From Aliikangiella maris (lineage in GTDB: Bacteria; Pseudomonadota; Gammaproteobacteria; Enterobacterales; Kangiellaceae): 64,000 nucleotides of DNA. Within the stretch, counting starts at the first letter, position 1. Every line of letters begins with the position of its first letter. The stretch covers positions 44,820 through 108,819 of the forward strand of contig NZ_JBFDAH010000017.1 in NCBI RefSeq assembly GCF_040719265.1, read 5' to 3'. The notes under the pieces were generated by a model, which searched no databases, was not told the DNA's origin, and worked only from the letters and a program-made list of their open reading frames with translations. The translations under genes and the position numbers were made by a program. Below, piece after piece: positions 8,489 through 17,248 of this stretch.

Positions 8489-8981
8489 GCATTAATGCCT
8501 TAATTTTTTGACGATATTTTTCTTCATCTCCTGACTTATACCCAGGATGAATGTAACGCACATGACCATCTCTATCAATAATTGCGGTACTTGGCATAGC
8601 CGAAACATTATAAAGTTCGCTGACTTTACTTTCTGAATCATATAAAACCGGAAAGTTAACCGGTGTATCTTTTAAATAGCGAAGAGCACTTTCTACTTTT
8701 GTATCGACATTCACCCCTAATACAGTAAAGCCAAGCGATTCATATTTCTTTTGAATTTCATCAAGTATTGGCATTTCTTGGCGACACGGACCACACCAGG
8801 ATGCCCAAAAATTTAATAAAACCACCTTGCCACGAAAGTCAGACAGACGGACATTTTTACCTGAATTACTTTTTAAGGTGAAATCTGGCGCTTTTACTTT
8901 ATCTTCTGCCATTGACGAGGTAGTAAATACTAATAAAAATGCCGCAACGACCAGAGGCGCTATTTTAAACCATTGACTCAT
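8481..8981 (-). CDS. TlpA/ResA-like periplasmic thiol-disulfide oxidoreductase
   Basis: The 166-residue protein has a signal peptide (cleavage near SMA-ED, residue 25) followed by a thioredoxin domain: APDFTLKSNSGKNVRLSDF, then FWASWCGPCRQEMP with the redox pair C63/C66, and the cis-proline region SAMPSTAIID. This is the TlpA/ResA type that keeps cysteines reduced in the periplasm, classically those of apocytochrome CXXCH motifs. In this neighbourhood it may reduce the CXXCH cysteines of the cluster's haem proteins or the GCGC cysteines of the DUF4266 lipoprotein, whose gene overlaps it. The link is inferred from position only. Confidence 0.92.
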   Translation of the reverse strand: MSQWFKIAPLVVAAFLLVFTTSSMAEDKVKAPDFTLKSNSGKNVRLSDFRGKVVLLNFWASWCGPCRQEMPILDEIQKKYESLGFTVLGVNVDTKVESALRYLKDTPVNFPVLYDSESKVSELYNVSAMPSTAIIDRDGHVRYIHPGYKSGDEEKYRQKIKALMRE

Positions 8982-9026
8982 GACTCTTTTCCCGTTTCTG
9001 TAAAATAATTCGATTATAGCTTTTAG

Positions 9027-9689
9027 CTAAAAAAATACAGTGAACCCAGTTGAGATTTCTAAATCACTGGCGGTTTTTGCGCCGACAATTTCAATTTTGT
9101 AAATATAATCACGCAACACCACATTAAAAGATAACCAATCATTAAATAAAACTTGATAACCGCCACCAATTACCGCAGTTGATCGATTATCCCCAGCAAA
9201 CTTGGTACTGCCAAGACCAGTTAATACATAAAAATTACTGGTGAAGGCAATATCTTTGCCTAAAAAACCTTCTCCTGGCAAGATATTAAAGCCTAACGAT
9301 AAATCATAGTGGGTATAATCTCTATCATCGTTTAAAATTGATATACCTGTAAGAATCTCTGCGCTGGTTAAATCAGCTTCAGCTTGACCATAATTGGCGG
9401 TTACAAAAAAATCTTCGGTAATGTGATAGGCTATGTTGGCACCAACAATATCATTTGCACCAAAATCTTCTATGCTGATCACACCATAATACAACCCAAT
9501 TTCCCAGTTTTCTGTATCAATGGCGTCTCGGTTGACTTCACGTCTTTCAACCTTGGGATCAAAGACCTTAATATTCGATATTTCATTTTCTTCAACAGTT
9601 TCCGGTTCAGCTGCTAATAGGCAATTGCTAATTAGCATTAATCCCAGAAAACTCGATTTTAAAAATATACGCTGAAACCTATTTTCCAT
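9027..9689 (-). CDS. Outer-membrane beta-barrel protein (OmpW/OprF-barrel type)
   Basis: The 220-residue protein carries a signal peptide (LGLMLISNCLLA-AEP), a charged linker of about 40 residues with KVFDPKVERREVNRDAIDTENWE, then an eight-strand-like small barrel of alternating residues (YGVISIEDFGANDIVGANIAYH, GLGSTKFAGDNRS) ending in FTVFF. It resembles the TIGR04565 type of outer-membrane beta-barrel domain found in myxobacteria and gammaproteobacteria (recollection). The gene overlaps the end of the SH3/barrel gene by 31 bases, so the two are co-translated and may work as a pair. Function unknown; perhaps a channel or anchor for the cluster's redox proteins. Confidence 0.78.
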   Translation of the reverse strand: MENRFQRIFLKSSFLGLMLISNCLLAAEPETVEENEISNIKVFDPKVERREVNRDAIDTENWEIGLYYGVISIEDFGANDIVGANIAYHITEDFFVTANYGQAEADLTSAEILTGISILNDDRDYTHYDLSLGFNILPGEGFLGKDIAFTSNFYVLTGLGSTKFAGDNRSTAVIGGGYQVLFNDWLSFNVVLRDYIYKIEIVGAKTASDLEISTGFTVFF

Positions 9690-10438
9690 TCTTCTACTTC
9701 GTCATTATCATTTCTACTGGTTAAAATGGTATATGAATTATATTCGGCTCGAATAAAAAATTGCCGAGAAACATAAACACGCATACCAACGCCTGCGTGG
9801 ACCATTTCGTCTTTTCGATCTTCGGGTAAAACCAAAGTTGCTCGCGGTTTGGTTTGAATAATGCCACTACCAATTTTTACAAACGGCGAAAACCGCCATT
9901 CTGGAAAAGGTTGATGCAAAATGTTCAAATTGGCAAATTGTATATCAGAAACATTTCCTAATGCCTGAGATAACTGTAATTCGGCTGATAGATTAGTCGT
10001 CCAATTCCAACCAGCATATAACGTCATGACATTCGCGCCGCCAAAGTCACCAAACAATGCACCCGCTTCAAAATTTCGATTAATGTAACTAATTTGATCA
10101 GGCTTATTTATCTGATAATTCTCACCATCTGGCAGCAGCGTTTTTTCCATTTGATCTTCATGAACCCAACCAAATTTGCCGCGTGGAGAAACCACCTTAT
10201 ACCACTGTGTTTTCTTTCTAATAATAGTTACCTGCTGCCCTTTTTCGACAATATAAAAAATTGGATACCCTCGTCCGGGTCCAGTATGGAGTTCGATAAA
10301 AGGATCAGCAATTTCGACCTGCTGATATGCGGCATTATCGGTATAAAAATCGGCTGGATTTTCAGCTTTTACCATCATTCCCAAGGTGCAGAATAAACCG
10401 AAAATCATACACCTGATGACTAATTTATTACTTATCAA
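9659..10438 (-). CDS. SH3-domain plus outer-membrane beta-barrel fusion protein
   Basis: The 259-residue protein has a signal peptide (about 1-25), a bacterial SH3 domain (about 42-98: LHTGPGRGYPIFYIVEKGQ, then WYKVVSPRGKFGWVHEDQM) and then a small beta-barrel (about 125-259) ending in IGFSVYF. Bacterial SH3 domains often bind peptidoglycan peptides, so this could tie an outer-membrane barrel to the cell wall. It follows the HzsA-related gene by about 37 bases and overlaps the next barrel gene by 31 bases. The two barrels have similar length and may derive from a duplication; I have not aligned them. Confidence 0.8.
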   Translation of the reverse strand: MISNKLVIRCMIFGLFCTLGMMVKAENPADFYTDNAAYQQVEIADPFIELHTGPGRGYPIFYIVEKGQQVTIIRKKTQWYKVVSPRGKFGWVHEDQMEKTLLPDGENYQINKPDQISYINRNFEAGALFGDFGGANVMTLYAGWNWTTNLSAELQLSQALGNVSDIQFANLNILHQPFPEWRFSPFVKIGSGIIQTKPRATLVLPEDRKDEMVHAGVGMRVYVSRQFFIRAEYNSYTILTSRNDNDEVEEWKIGFSVYF

Positions 10439-10475
10439 CTTTTACTTATTCCCAAACACGTCGATTAATGACCGC

Positions 10476-13133
10476 TTACTGTGGTACATCAAAGGGATTA
10501 TTATAATATTGTCCACCAATATCGAGCCATTCCGATATTAACTTAAGTTCAGCAGGAGTCAACCACCCTTGGTGTGAACCTCCATTATCAAACAAGCTGA
10601 AAAAGCGATTACTTTGTATTGCAGAGTTCACATTTAATGCAGGCGTTACTCCGACCGTTCGCATGACTGGTATGGGGTTGCCGTCAGCATCCAATATAAG
10701 ATTACCATCGGCATCTGTTTCATACACAGGATTACCATTGTTATCTAATACCGGAACTAACTCATCGATTAACGCACCATTAATAATTTCCAATGCATTA
10801 TCATTAAATAACAGTTCTCGATAAGAAGTGACCACATCTGGATCATCAATCGAAGGATTGCCCGCGAGCTCTAACTGTGCCACAGGAATCTGAACTTGCC
10901 CCATAGCATCGGTCCGGCCATGACAAGTAGTACAAGTATTATCCTGAATTAAATTCCCCATATCGTCAAATACTTCTCGGGTTAAGTTCCACACTGGTTG
11001 AATCACTTCGGGGTAATTAATGGTAATTCGGCAAAGTCCGTTCCAGTTATCCAAGCACCCCAAAGAAGTCGGCAGTGGTGTCGAAAGGTCAGCATAAGTG
11101 TAATTAAACGCTAAATCCGGAGTGCGTAATCCCGGATCTGTCCAGACATCTTCAAAATTAATATTAACCGACAAACTTCGTACCCCATTGAGTCGAGCGT
11201 AGACTTCAGCCATCGTTTCACCTTGATCGGCAAAAAGTTCGGGGGAAGTATTCGGAAATGGAGATCCAGTCACCGGTGCACCTGTATTAATCGATGGCGC
11301 CTCGGCAGCTAATCGGCCATGGGGTAAGGTACTGTCAGCTGTATGGCAGCCATTACATTGTTTATTTTCGCCAGCTTTAACGCTCATCCAATTTTGATGG
11401 CGTGCACCGATTCTGCGACCATTTTCATCTAATACGCTAATATTAAACGCCACATCAGCAGGCACTTTAAACATAGCGGAACCATCAGGCTCGACCATGA
11501 CATAGCCTAAAATGTCGCGCATTAAGTTACGGCCATTTGGTCCAAAAACATAACCATCCAAATCCACTAAGTCATCATCCGGCATAGCAACCGCTTTAAC
11601 AATTCGTAAAAATCTGGCTGGTCGTTGTGCAGCAGATGTTTGCATCGGGTCAGCTGTGGCTGTAATTCCCGCGGGGCTCATATCCTGACCATCAAAGTCA
11701 TAAACACTTCTGATATGTACCACACCAACATTTTCAGATAACAAATCAACATTTACAGGTGAATTATCGGCAATAACAGCCGGTAAATTTCGTGGTGCCA
11801 TGGCAACCACTTCATGCGCAACAAAGCCCTCTGTGGCAATCACAACTGGCAACTGGGTTTGCTCAGTCGGATCGTAAATCCAAATACCATACAAAGGTTC
11901 TGATTCAATGGCACCATCTTGTTGTAACTTTTCTTCGGTGCATTCAACACTGAACGTGTTGTCGTTGCTATCCAGTTCATCCAATCGACACGGAGACCAA
12001 CTGACCAACATGCGTGAAGAACCATCAAACAGCGGAAAAATATCGGCAAATCGTCCGCCTAACGAAGCTTCATCGTCAGATCGAATAGAATAAGGTGTTG
12101 CACTTACCTGACCCGGCTCTGTCGCTTCATAGCCCGCCACACCTTGGTTAATATCAATATAATTTTGCCAGTCAATAGAGACTAGCTCTCCACCAAGTCG
12201 ACTGCTACGCGCAGTCTTAAGATGAGTTAAAATTTTTCCATCTTCAATTTGGCGCGGTTTAATAAATTCAACCGTCGCACCATCAGTGCCACTTTCATGG
12301 CTGTGATGGCCATATAAAATTTCCAGACCAGTACCATCAGGATTCACTTGATACAAGTTAATCCCATTATTTTGTGCCACATTATCCCAACGGCTAAAAA
12401 CAATTTTTCCGTTATCCAAAACCGAAGGATACATATCGTGACTTTGATTGAAAGTAATCTGGGTAATTTCAGAGCCATCATCGTTCATCACATGTAATGC
12501 TAATGACTCTACCCGTCGATCTTCTTCGAGTGCACTAAACTGAGGCTTACCTTCATCGAGTAAAATTGCTTTGGCTTGTCGCTGACGCGTTGAGGCAAAA
12601 ACGATTTTTCCATTGGGTAAATAACTGGGAGAAACATCATCACCGGCTTCAGCAGTAATATCTGAAGCCATGATTCGTCTTAGTTGCTGTTCACTGCGAT
12701 CATACTCCCAAATATTCCATTTAGGCTGTTCGTCTTCATCGAGATCTTCTATTTCTGGTGCACGCATGGCAAATAATAATTTATTACCATCATAAGAAAC
12801 ACTGACATCTCGAATATCATACAATGCACCTTCATCAAAAGCCTGACTGCTAACATCAACTTCATTGGCACTGGGTGTCGCTCGATCACGCAAATATAGG
12901 ACAGCCCCCGGATTAAATGCAATAGGCTCACGCAATACAGAAATGACAGGTGTCTCATTACCATTATTATCGGCTTCGACAGGAATCGGACGCTTAACAT
13001 AAGCGATAGGAAAGTCCACAACCACCGGATCAGGATCTTGTCCTGAGTTCACTAATCCGCTATCGCTCCCTGTGCAGTTAATTAATGAAACTAAAAAGGC
13101 CGAAGCAACCAATAAACGATTTGCTATATTCAT
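10476..13133 (-). CDS. HzsA-related diheme PD40-propeller protein
   Basis: This 885-residue exported protein has a hydrophobic leader ending SLINC, which could be a degenerate lipobox. An N-terminal half has TolB/PD40-type propeller repeats (DVSPSYLPNGKIVFASTR, HDMYPSVLDNGKIVFSRWD), and a C-terminal half has two c-type haem motifs, CNGCH (593-597) and CTTCH (734-738). This combination resembles proteins annotated as hydrazine-synthase-alpha-related (HzsA-like), which are common outside anammox bacteria and of unknown activity. The ATG at 13133 with GGTGGG upstream is preferred to a GTG at 13145. It heads the leftward six-gene set and is divergent from the LamG/DUF1501 genes. Hydrazine synthesis itself is not implied: no HzsB/C partner is seen. 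Confidence 0.8.
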   Translation of the reverse strand: MNIANRLLVASAFLVSLINCTGSDSGLVNSGQDPDPVVVDFPIAYVKRPIPVEADNNGNETPVISVLREPIAFNPGAVLYLRDRATPSANEVDVSSQAFDEGALYDIRDVSVSYDGNKLLFAMRAPEIEDLDEDEQPKWNIWEYDRSEQQLRRIMASDITAEAGDDVSPSYLPNGKIVFASTRQRQAKAILLDEGKPQFSALEEDRRVESLALHVMNDDGSEITQITFNQSHDMYPSVLDNGKIVFSRWDNVAQNNGINLYQVNPDGTGLEILYGHHSHESGTDGATVEFIKPRQIEDGKILTHLKTARSSRLGGELVSIDWQNYIDINQGVAGYEATEPGQVSATPYSIRSDDEASLGGRFADIFPLFDGSSRMLVSWSPCRLDELDSNDNTFSVECTEEKLQQDGAIESEPLYGIWIYDPTEQTQLPVVIATEGFVAHEVVAMAPRNLPAVIADNSPVNVDLLSENVGVVHIRSVYDFDGQDMSPAGITATADPMQTSAAQRPARFLRIVKAVAMPDDDLVDLDGYVFGPNGRNLMRDILGYVMVEPDGSAMFKVPADVAFNISVLDENGRRIGARHQNWMSVKAGENKQCNGCHTADSTLPHGRLAAEAPSINTGAPVTGSPFPNTSPELFADQGETMAEVYARLNGVRSLSVNINFEDVWTDPGLRTPDLAFNYTYADLSTPLPTSLGCLDNWNGLCRITINYPEVIQPVWNLTREVFDDMGNLIQDNTCTTCHGRTDAMGQVQIPVAQLELAGNPSIDDPDVVTSYRELLFNDNALEIINGALIDELVPVLDNNGNPVYETDADGNLILDADGNPIPVMRTVGVTPALNVNSAIQSNRFFSLFDNGGSHQGWLTPAELKLISEWLDIGGQYYNNPFDVPQ

Positions 13134-13507
13134 TAACTGTCCCACCAGAAGTTACAACGCTTTAGAAATATTTGCCAGTATCCCGCTAATGCGTCAATTA
13201 ATTCAACAGGATAGCAAATTTTTGTTGGTTAACCCAAAGGCTAGATATTGAATTTTGAAACTTGCCAGGAAAACTAACTTTGGTACAAAAGGGGCGTTTT
13301 ACCCGTTAAGCGGTATTTTCATAAAAAATAACAACTTTTTCTGTGCGGACAATCACGAAAAAAGATATTGGCATAAGTTATAATTATTCGGACAAATGGC
13401 ATAAAAACAGTCGACTAACGAACCATAAATACTTAGACAACAACAACTAAAGCAATGTATTTTGGTTAGCCGAACTTTCCCTATTTTTATCAATAAAGGT
13501 AAAGTCT
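13134..13507. promoter_or_regulatory. Divergent intergenic region of the redox cluster
   Basis: These 374 bases separate the leftward HzsA-related operon from the rightward haem/LamG/DUF1501 operon and must hold both promoters. A TATAAT at 13379-13384 is present but without a convincing -35 box, and GGTTAACC occurs near 13229-13236. No gene or recognised regulator site was found. A shared control region would couple the two sets. Confidence 0.5.
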
Positions 13508-14740
13508 ATGATGCGAACGATATCAAGACAAAACCCAGCAAAACTGGCAGTTTGTTTACTAGTGGCTGGGTTAGTTACTGCCACTTCATTTAGCGCTCAG
13601 GCAGGCCCTCGTGAACAAGCCAAGCGAATTCATGATCGCTTAACCGGTATTCCGCCCAGTGAAGCGACACTTAACACGATGCAATCCAGTGTTAACTCAG
13701 GTAACCCACTCGAAGCCGCATATACTGCGATGGATAATGACGCATTCTACACGGTAACCTTAAAAAACTGGGTTACCCCCTGGACAAATGAGCCGCAAAC
13801 AGTCTTTGCTCCACTAAATGATTACACCGCTACTGTCATTGGTATGATTCGTGACGATATTGATATTCGTGAAATGCTCTATGGTGATATCGTATATGTC
13901 GGTCAATCAAGCGCCGGTCTCCCCGCTTATTCTAATAGTAATAATGATCACTATGCGCAAATGGAAGCGCGTGCTCTGCCTTTGAGTACGACGCTTGAAA
14001 GAAGAACGCAATCCAGTGTAACCGGATTGGAAGCCCCAGCGACAGCTGGTGTTATGACTAGTCGCGCTTCTGCTAAAGCGTTTTTGCTCGACGGTACAAA
14101 CCGGGCAATGTTTCGATTTACCTTAATGAATCATTTATGCACCGACCTAGAACCAATTAAGGATACAGAAAGTACTGCTGACAGAATTCGTCAAGACGTA
14201 TCACGTAGTCCAGGTGGCGATAGCCGAATATTTATGAACTCTTGTTATGGTTGTCATGCGGGTCTGGATCCCATGATTCAATCCTTTGCCTATTATGAGT
14301 ATGAATACGATAATGAAGTCGATCCAGCGGCAGAAAATGGGCGACTCACCTACAATTCAGAAGGCACCATCGATCCAGTAACAGGTACTCGAGTCGTTGC
14401 CAAATACTTTAACAATAATTTAAACTTTCCTCCCGGCTACATTACTCCCGATGACAACTGGATTAACTATTGGCGTAAAGGCCCAAATCAGTTATTAGGC
14501 TGGGATCAATCACTACCAGGCACAGGAAATGGTGCAAAATCGATGGGACAAGAGCTCGCTCATAGTGCTAAATTTGCTCGTTGTCAGGTTACTAAAGTTT
14601 TTTCCAATGTCTGTTTACGTGACCCCGTTGATGCTGCCGACCGAAACCAAATTAATACCATGATCAATTCACTAGTCAGCAATGGTTATCAGCTTAAACG
14701 AACCTTTGCAGAATCAGCCGTTTATTGTATGGGAGAATAA
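13508..14740 (+). CDS. Secreted monoheme c-type cytochrome-like protein
   Basis: The 410-residue protein has a signal peptide ending in SFSAQA and one haem-binding motif, CYGCH (246-250), within FMNSCYGCHAGLDPMIQSFAYYEYE. The remainder is polar, with no membrane segment. The surrounding pattern (NHLCTDLEPIKD earlier, SCYGCHAGLDP later) is reminiscent of the DUF1588/DUF1592-type cytochromes of planctomycetes and proteobacteria, in which a CXXCH-x-DP unit is typical, but I cannot confirm a family. It is the first of three rightward genes; the next starts three bases after its stop. Its role is probably electron transfer in the periplasm. Confidence 0.75.
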   Translation: MMRTISRQNPAKLAVCLLVAGLVTATSFSAQAGPREQAKRIHDRLTGIPPSEATLNTMQSSVNSGNPLEAAYTAMDNDAFYTVTLKNWVTPWTNEPQTVFAPLNDYTATVIGMIRDDIDIREMLYGDIVYVGQSSAGLPAYSNSNNDHYAQMEARALPLSTTLERRTQSSVTGLEAPATAGVMTSRASAKAFLLDGTNRAMFRFTLMNHLCTDLEPIKDTESTADRIRQDVSRSPGGDSRIFMNSCYGCHAGLDPMIQSFAYYEYEYDNEVDPAAENGRLTYNSEGTIDPVTGTRVVAKYFNNNLNFPPGYITPDDNWINYWRKGPNQLLGWDQSLPGTGNGAKSMGQELAHSAKFARCQVTKVFSNVCLRDPVDAADRNQINTMINSLVSNGYQLKRTFAESAVYCMGE

Positions 14741-14742
14741 TC

Positions 14743-17232
14743 ATGATGCTATTTAAAACTCCCACCCCCCACTCATCACTCAGTACTTTCCCCAATGTGA
14801 TGATTAAAGTACTGATTTTTGCGACGACAATTATTTTGTCAGCTTGTTCTGGCGGTGGCGCAGACATCGAACCTAATCCAGTGCCACCTGATAATCCAAG
14901 CTCAACCTATAATGGTCCACCACCGGCAACTGATGATGTACAAGCTTTCAAATTAAATGTTTGGGACAATTTGTCACCGGCAAATCGTTGCGGAGAATGT
15001 CATGGCAGCGGACAAGCACCAGAGTTTGTTAATCTGGCTGATGTAAATATCGCCTATACCGAGGCCAACAAGATAGTTGATCTCAGTCGTCCCTCTGAAT
15101 CACGCATGGTAACCAAAGTGGCGGGCGGTCATAACTGCTGGCTAACCAGTGATTCAGCTTGTGCCGACACCATTACCAGTTACATTAGCGCATGGGCAGG
15201 TGAGTCGGCTTCCTCAGGAACAACTATCGAACTGATTGCCCCAACAGAGCGCGATCCCGGAAATAGTAAAACGTTTCCCGAATCTCCTAGCCTATTTGCG
15301 AGCACCATTCATCCTCTGCTGACCACTTATTGTGCCGGTTGCCATGATGAGAACTCAGCGACTCCTATCTCTCCATTTTTTGCAAATTCAGATATCGATA
15401 GCGCCTATGCAGCCGCCAAAGCAAGAATTAATCTTGATAATCCAGAAAATTCTCGATTTGTTTTAAGATTACGTAACGAATTTCATAATTGTTGGAGTGA
15501 TTGCACCGCAAATTCAGCTGAGATGGAAACTGCCATTCGCAGTTTTGCTGAGCAAATCACCCCAACTCAGGTAGATCCTAAACTACTACTTAGCAAGTCA
15601 CTCTTTTTAACTGATGGCATCGTTGCCAGCGGTGGTGGTCGACATGATAGCAACGTCATAGCGCTATGGAATTTTAAAACCGGCTCAGGAGATACTGCAT
15701 TTGATACCAGCGGGATTGAACCTGCCATTAACCTGACAATCAGCGGCAATTACAGTTGGGTTGGCGGCTGGGGCATCCAAATTATCGATGGCAAAGCGCA
15801 AGGTTCAACAGCGAGCAGTAAAAAACTTCACGATTTAATTAAGTCAACCGGCGAATACTCAATCGAAGCATGGATTGTACCGGATAATGTTACCCAAGAA
15901 GGTCCAGCAGGCATTGTCAGTTATTCAGCAGGCAACATGGCTAGAAACTTCACATTAGGCCAAACCTTATATAACTATGATTACCAAAACCGTAGCAGCG
16001 AAACCGATGCCAATGGTGAAGAAACTTTAACCACACCTGATGATGCACAAATTCTACAGGCCGCGCTACAACATGTTGTTGCTACCTTTTCGCCTACCGA
16101 AGGTCGAAAAATTTATGTTAATGGCACTCTCGCCGCCGAAGAAAATGTTGAAACTGGCGGCACACTCACCGACTGGAACGACACCTATGCATTTGTACTT
16201 GGCAACGAAGTTTCTAACAACCGTTTATGGCAAGGTACATTTCGAATGGTAGCCATCCATAATCGCGCATTAAATTTAGAACAAATTAATCAAAATTATG
16301 ATGTGGGTGTTGGTGAAAAATTCTATATGTTGTTCGGCATTTCACATTTAATTGATTTACCTGAATCCTTCATTGTTTATGAAGTCAGTCAATGGGATAG
16401 TTTTGCTTATTTATTCGACAAACCATTCTTCATAAACCTGAACAATCAAACCATACCAAGTGATATTGATATTGAAAAAATTCGTATTGCAGTCAATGGT
16501 AAAGAAGCGAAAAATGGACAAGCTTATAAAACCTTAACAACTCGCTTGAACAGTTCACAGTATTCTCCCGAAACCGGACAAATGATTTCACCCCAAGGAA
16601 CGGTAATTGCATTAGAAAAAGGTCCGCAATCAGATGAATTTTTCCTGACTTTTGAGAAAATTGGTAGCCGCGAAAATCCATTCGTTGAGCCTCCTCCGCC
16701 ACCAGTTAGTCTGCCAGTCGATCAAGCAGCAGCGCCCGACATTGGTATTAAGGATTTTTATGAAATCCACGCATCAATGTCACAGGCAACAGGTATCAGT
16801 ATGGCACAGGCTGATGTTGCAGCAACCTTTGAAGCTGTTAAACAACAAATGCCTACATTAACCGATATCGGCACCTTCTCATCATCACAACAAATGGGGG
16901 TTACTCAATTAGCCATTGAATACTGTAATGCGCTCATTGAAGATTCCAGCAAACGAGCAACTTATTTTAGTGGCTTTAATTTTGCCTCACCGGCTAATTT
17001 AGCTTTTGACTCGCTGGCAAAACGTAATCAGATTTATGATCCGCTCATTGCTAACATAATGGGAACTGGCATTGCGACACAACCAGCGGTTGTCGATGTA
17101 AAAACTGAACTGGATAGCCTGACCGACAAATTGGTTTCATGTGGCAATAGTTGCCCTGTTGGCCGAACAGAAACCATCGTTAAAGCCGTGTGTGCAGCCG
17201 CTTTAGGCAGTGCCGCCTTGTTAATACAATAA
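14743..17232 (+). CDS. Diheme LamG-domain lipoprotein
   Basis: The 829-residue protein has a lipobox IILSACSGGG and a Pro-rich spacer. Two haem motifs follow, CGECH (83-87) and CAGCH (197-201), each followed by a similar segment (AYTEANKIVDLSRPSESRM and AYAAAKARINLDNPENSRF), so the N-terminal part is a duplicated haem unit. A LamG/concanavalin-like domain lies at about 305-460 (SIEAWIVPDN, KIYVNGTLAAEENV), then a Pro-rich hinge (PFVEPPPPPVSLP) and an unassigned C-terminal domain. The ATG at 14743 has GGGAGA upstream and is preferred to one at 14725. The gene sits between the monoheme and DUF1501-like genes. LamG domains bind glycans or proteins, so it may recognise a surface substrate. Confidence 0.78.
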   Translation: MMLFKTPTPHSSLSTFPNVMIKVLIFATTIILSACSGGGADIEPNPVPPDNPSSTYNGPPPATDDVQAFKLNVWDNLSPANRCGECHGSGQAPEFVNLADVNIAYTEANKIVDLSRPSESRMVTKVAGGHNCWLTSDSACADTITSYISAWAGESASSGTTIELIAPTERDPGNSKTFPESPSLFASTIHPLLTTYCAGCHDENSATPISPFFANSDIDSAYAAAKARINLDNPENSRFVLRLRNEFHNCWSDCTANSAEMETAIRSFAEQITPTQVDPKLLLSKSLFLTDGIVASGGGRHDSNVIALWNFKTGSGDTAFDTSGIEPAINLTISGNYSWVGGWGIQIIDGKAQGSTASSKKLHDLIKSTGEYSIEAWIVPDNVTQEGPAGIVSYSAGNMARNFTLGQTLYNYDYQNRSSETDANGEETLTTPDDAQILQAALQHVVATFSPTEGRKIYVNGTLAAEENVETGGTLTDWNDTYAFVLGNEVSNNRLWQGTFRMVAIHNRALNLEQINQNYDVGVGEKFYMLFGISHLIDLPESFIVYEVSQWDSFAYLFDKPFFINLNNQTIPSDIDIEKIRIAVNGKEAKNGQAYKTLTTRLNSSQYSPETGQMISPQGTVIALEKGPQSDEFFLTFEKIGSRENPFVEPPPPPVSLPVDQAAAPDIGIKDFYEIHASMSQATGISMAQADVAATFEAVKQQMPTLTDIGTFSSSQQMGVTQLAIEYCNALIEDSSKRATYFSGFNFASPANLAFDSLAKRNQIYDPLIANIMGTGIATQPAVVDVKTELDSLTDKLVSCGNSCPVGRTETIVKAVCAAALGSAALLIQ

Positions 17233-17248
17233 ACGGAGCATAACAGTG

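Noticed and set aside
10476..13133. Evidence for hydrazine synthesis
   Set aside because: Only an HzsA-like protein is present; no HzsB/C, hydrazine dehydrogenase or anammox context.
13379..13384. TATAAT as a sigma-70 promoter in the divergent region
   Set aside because: No convincing -35 box at the right distance; too weak to call.
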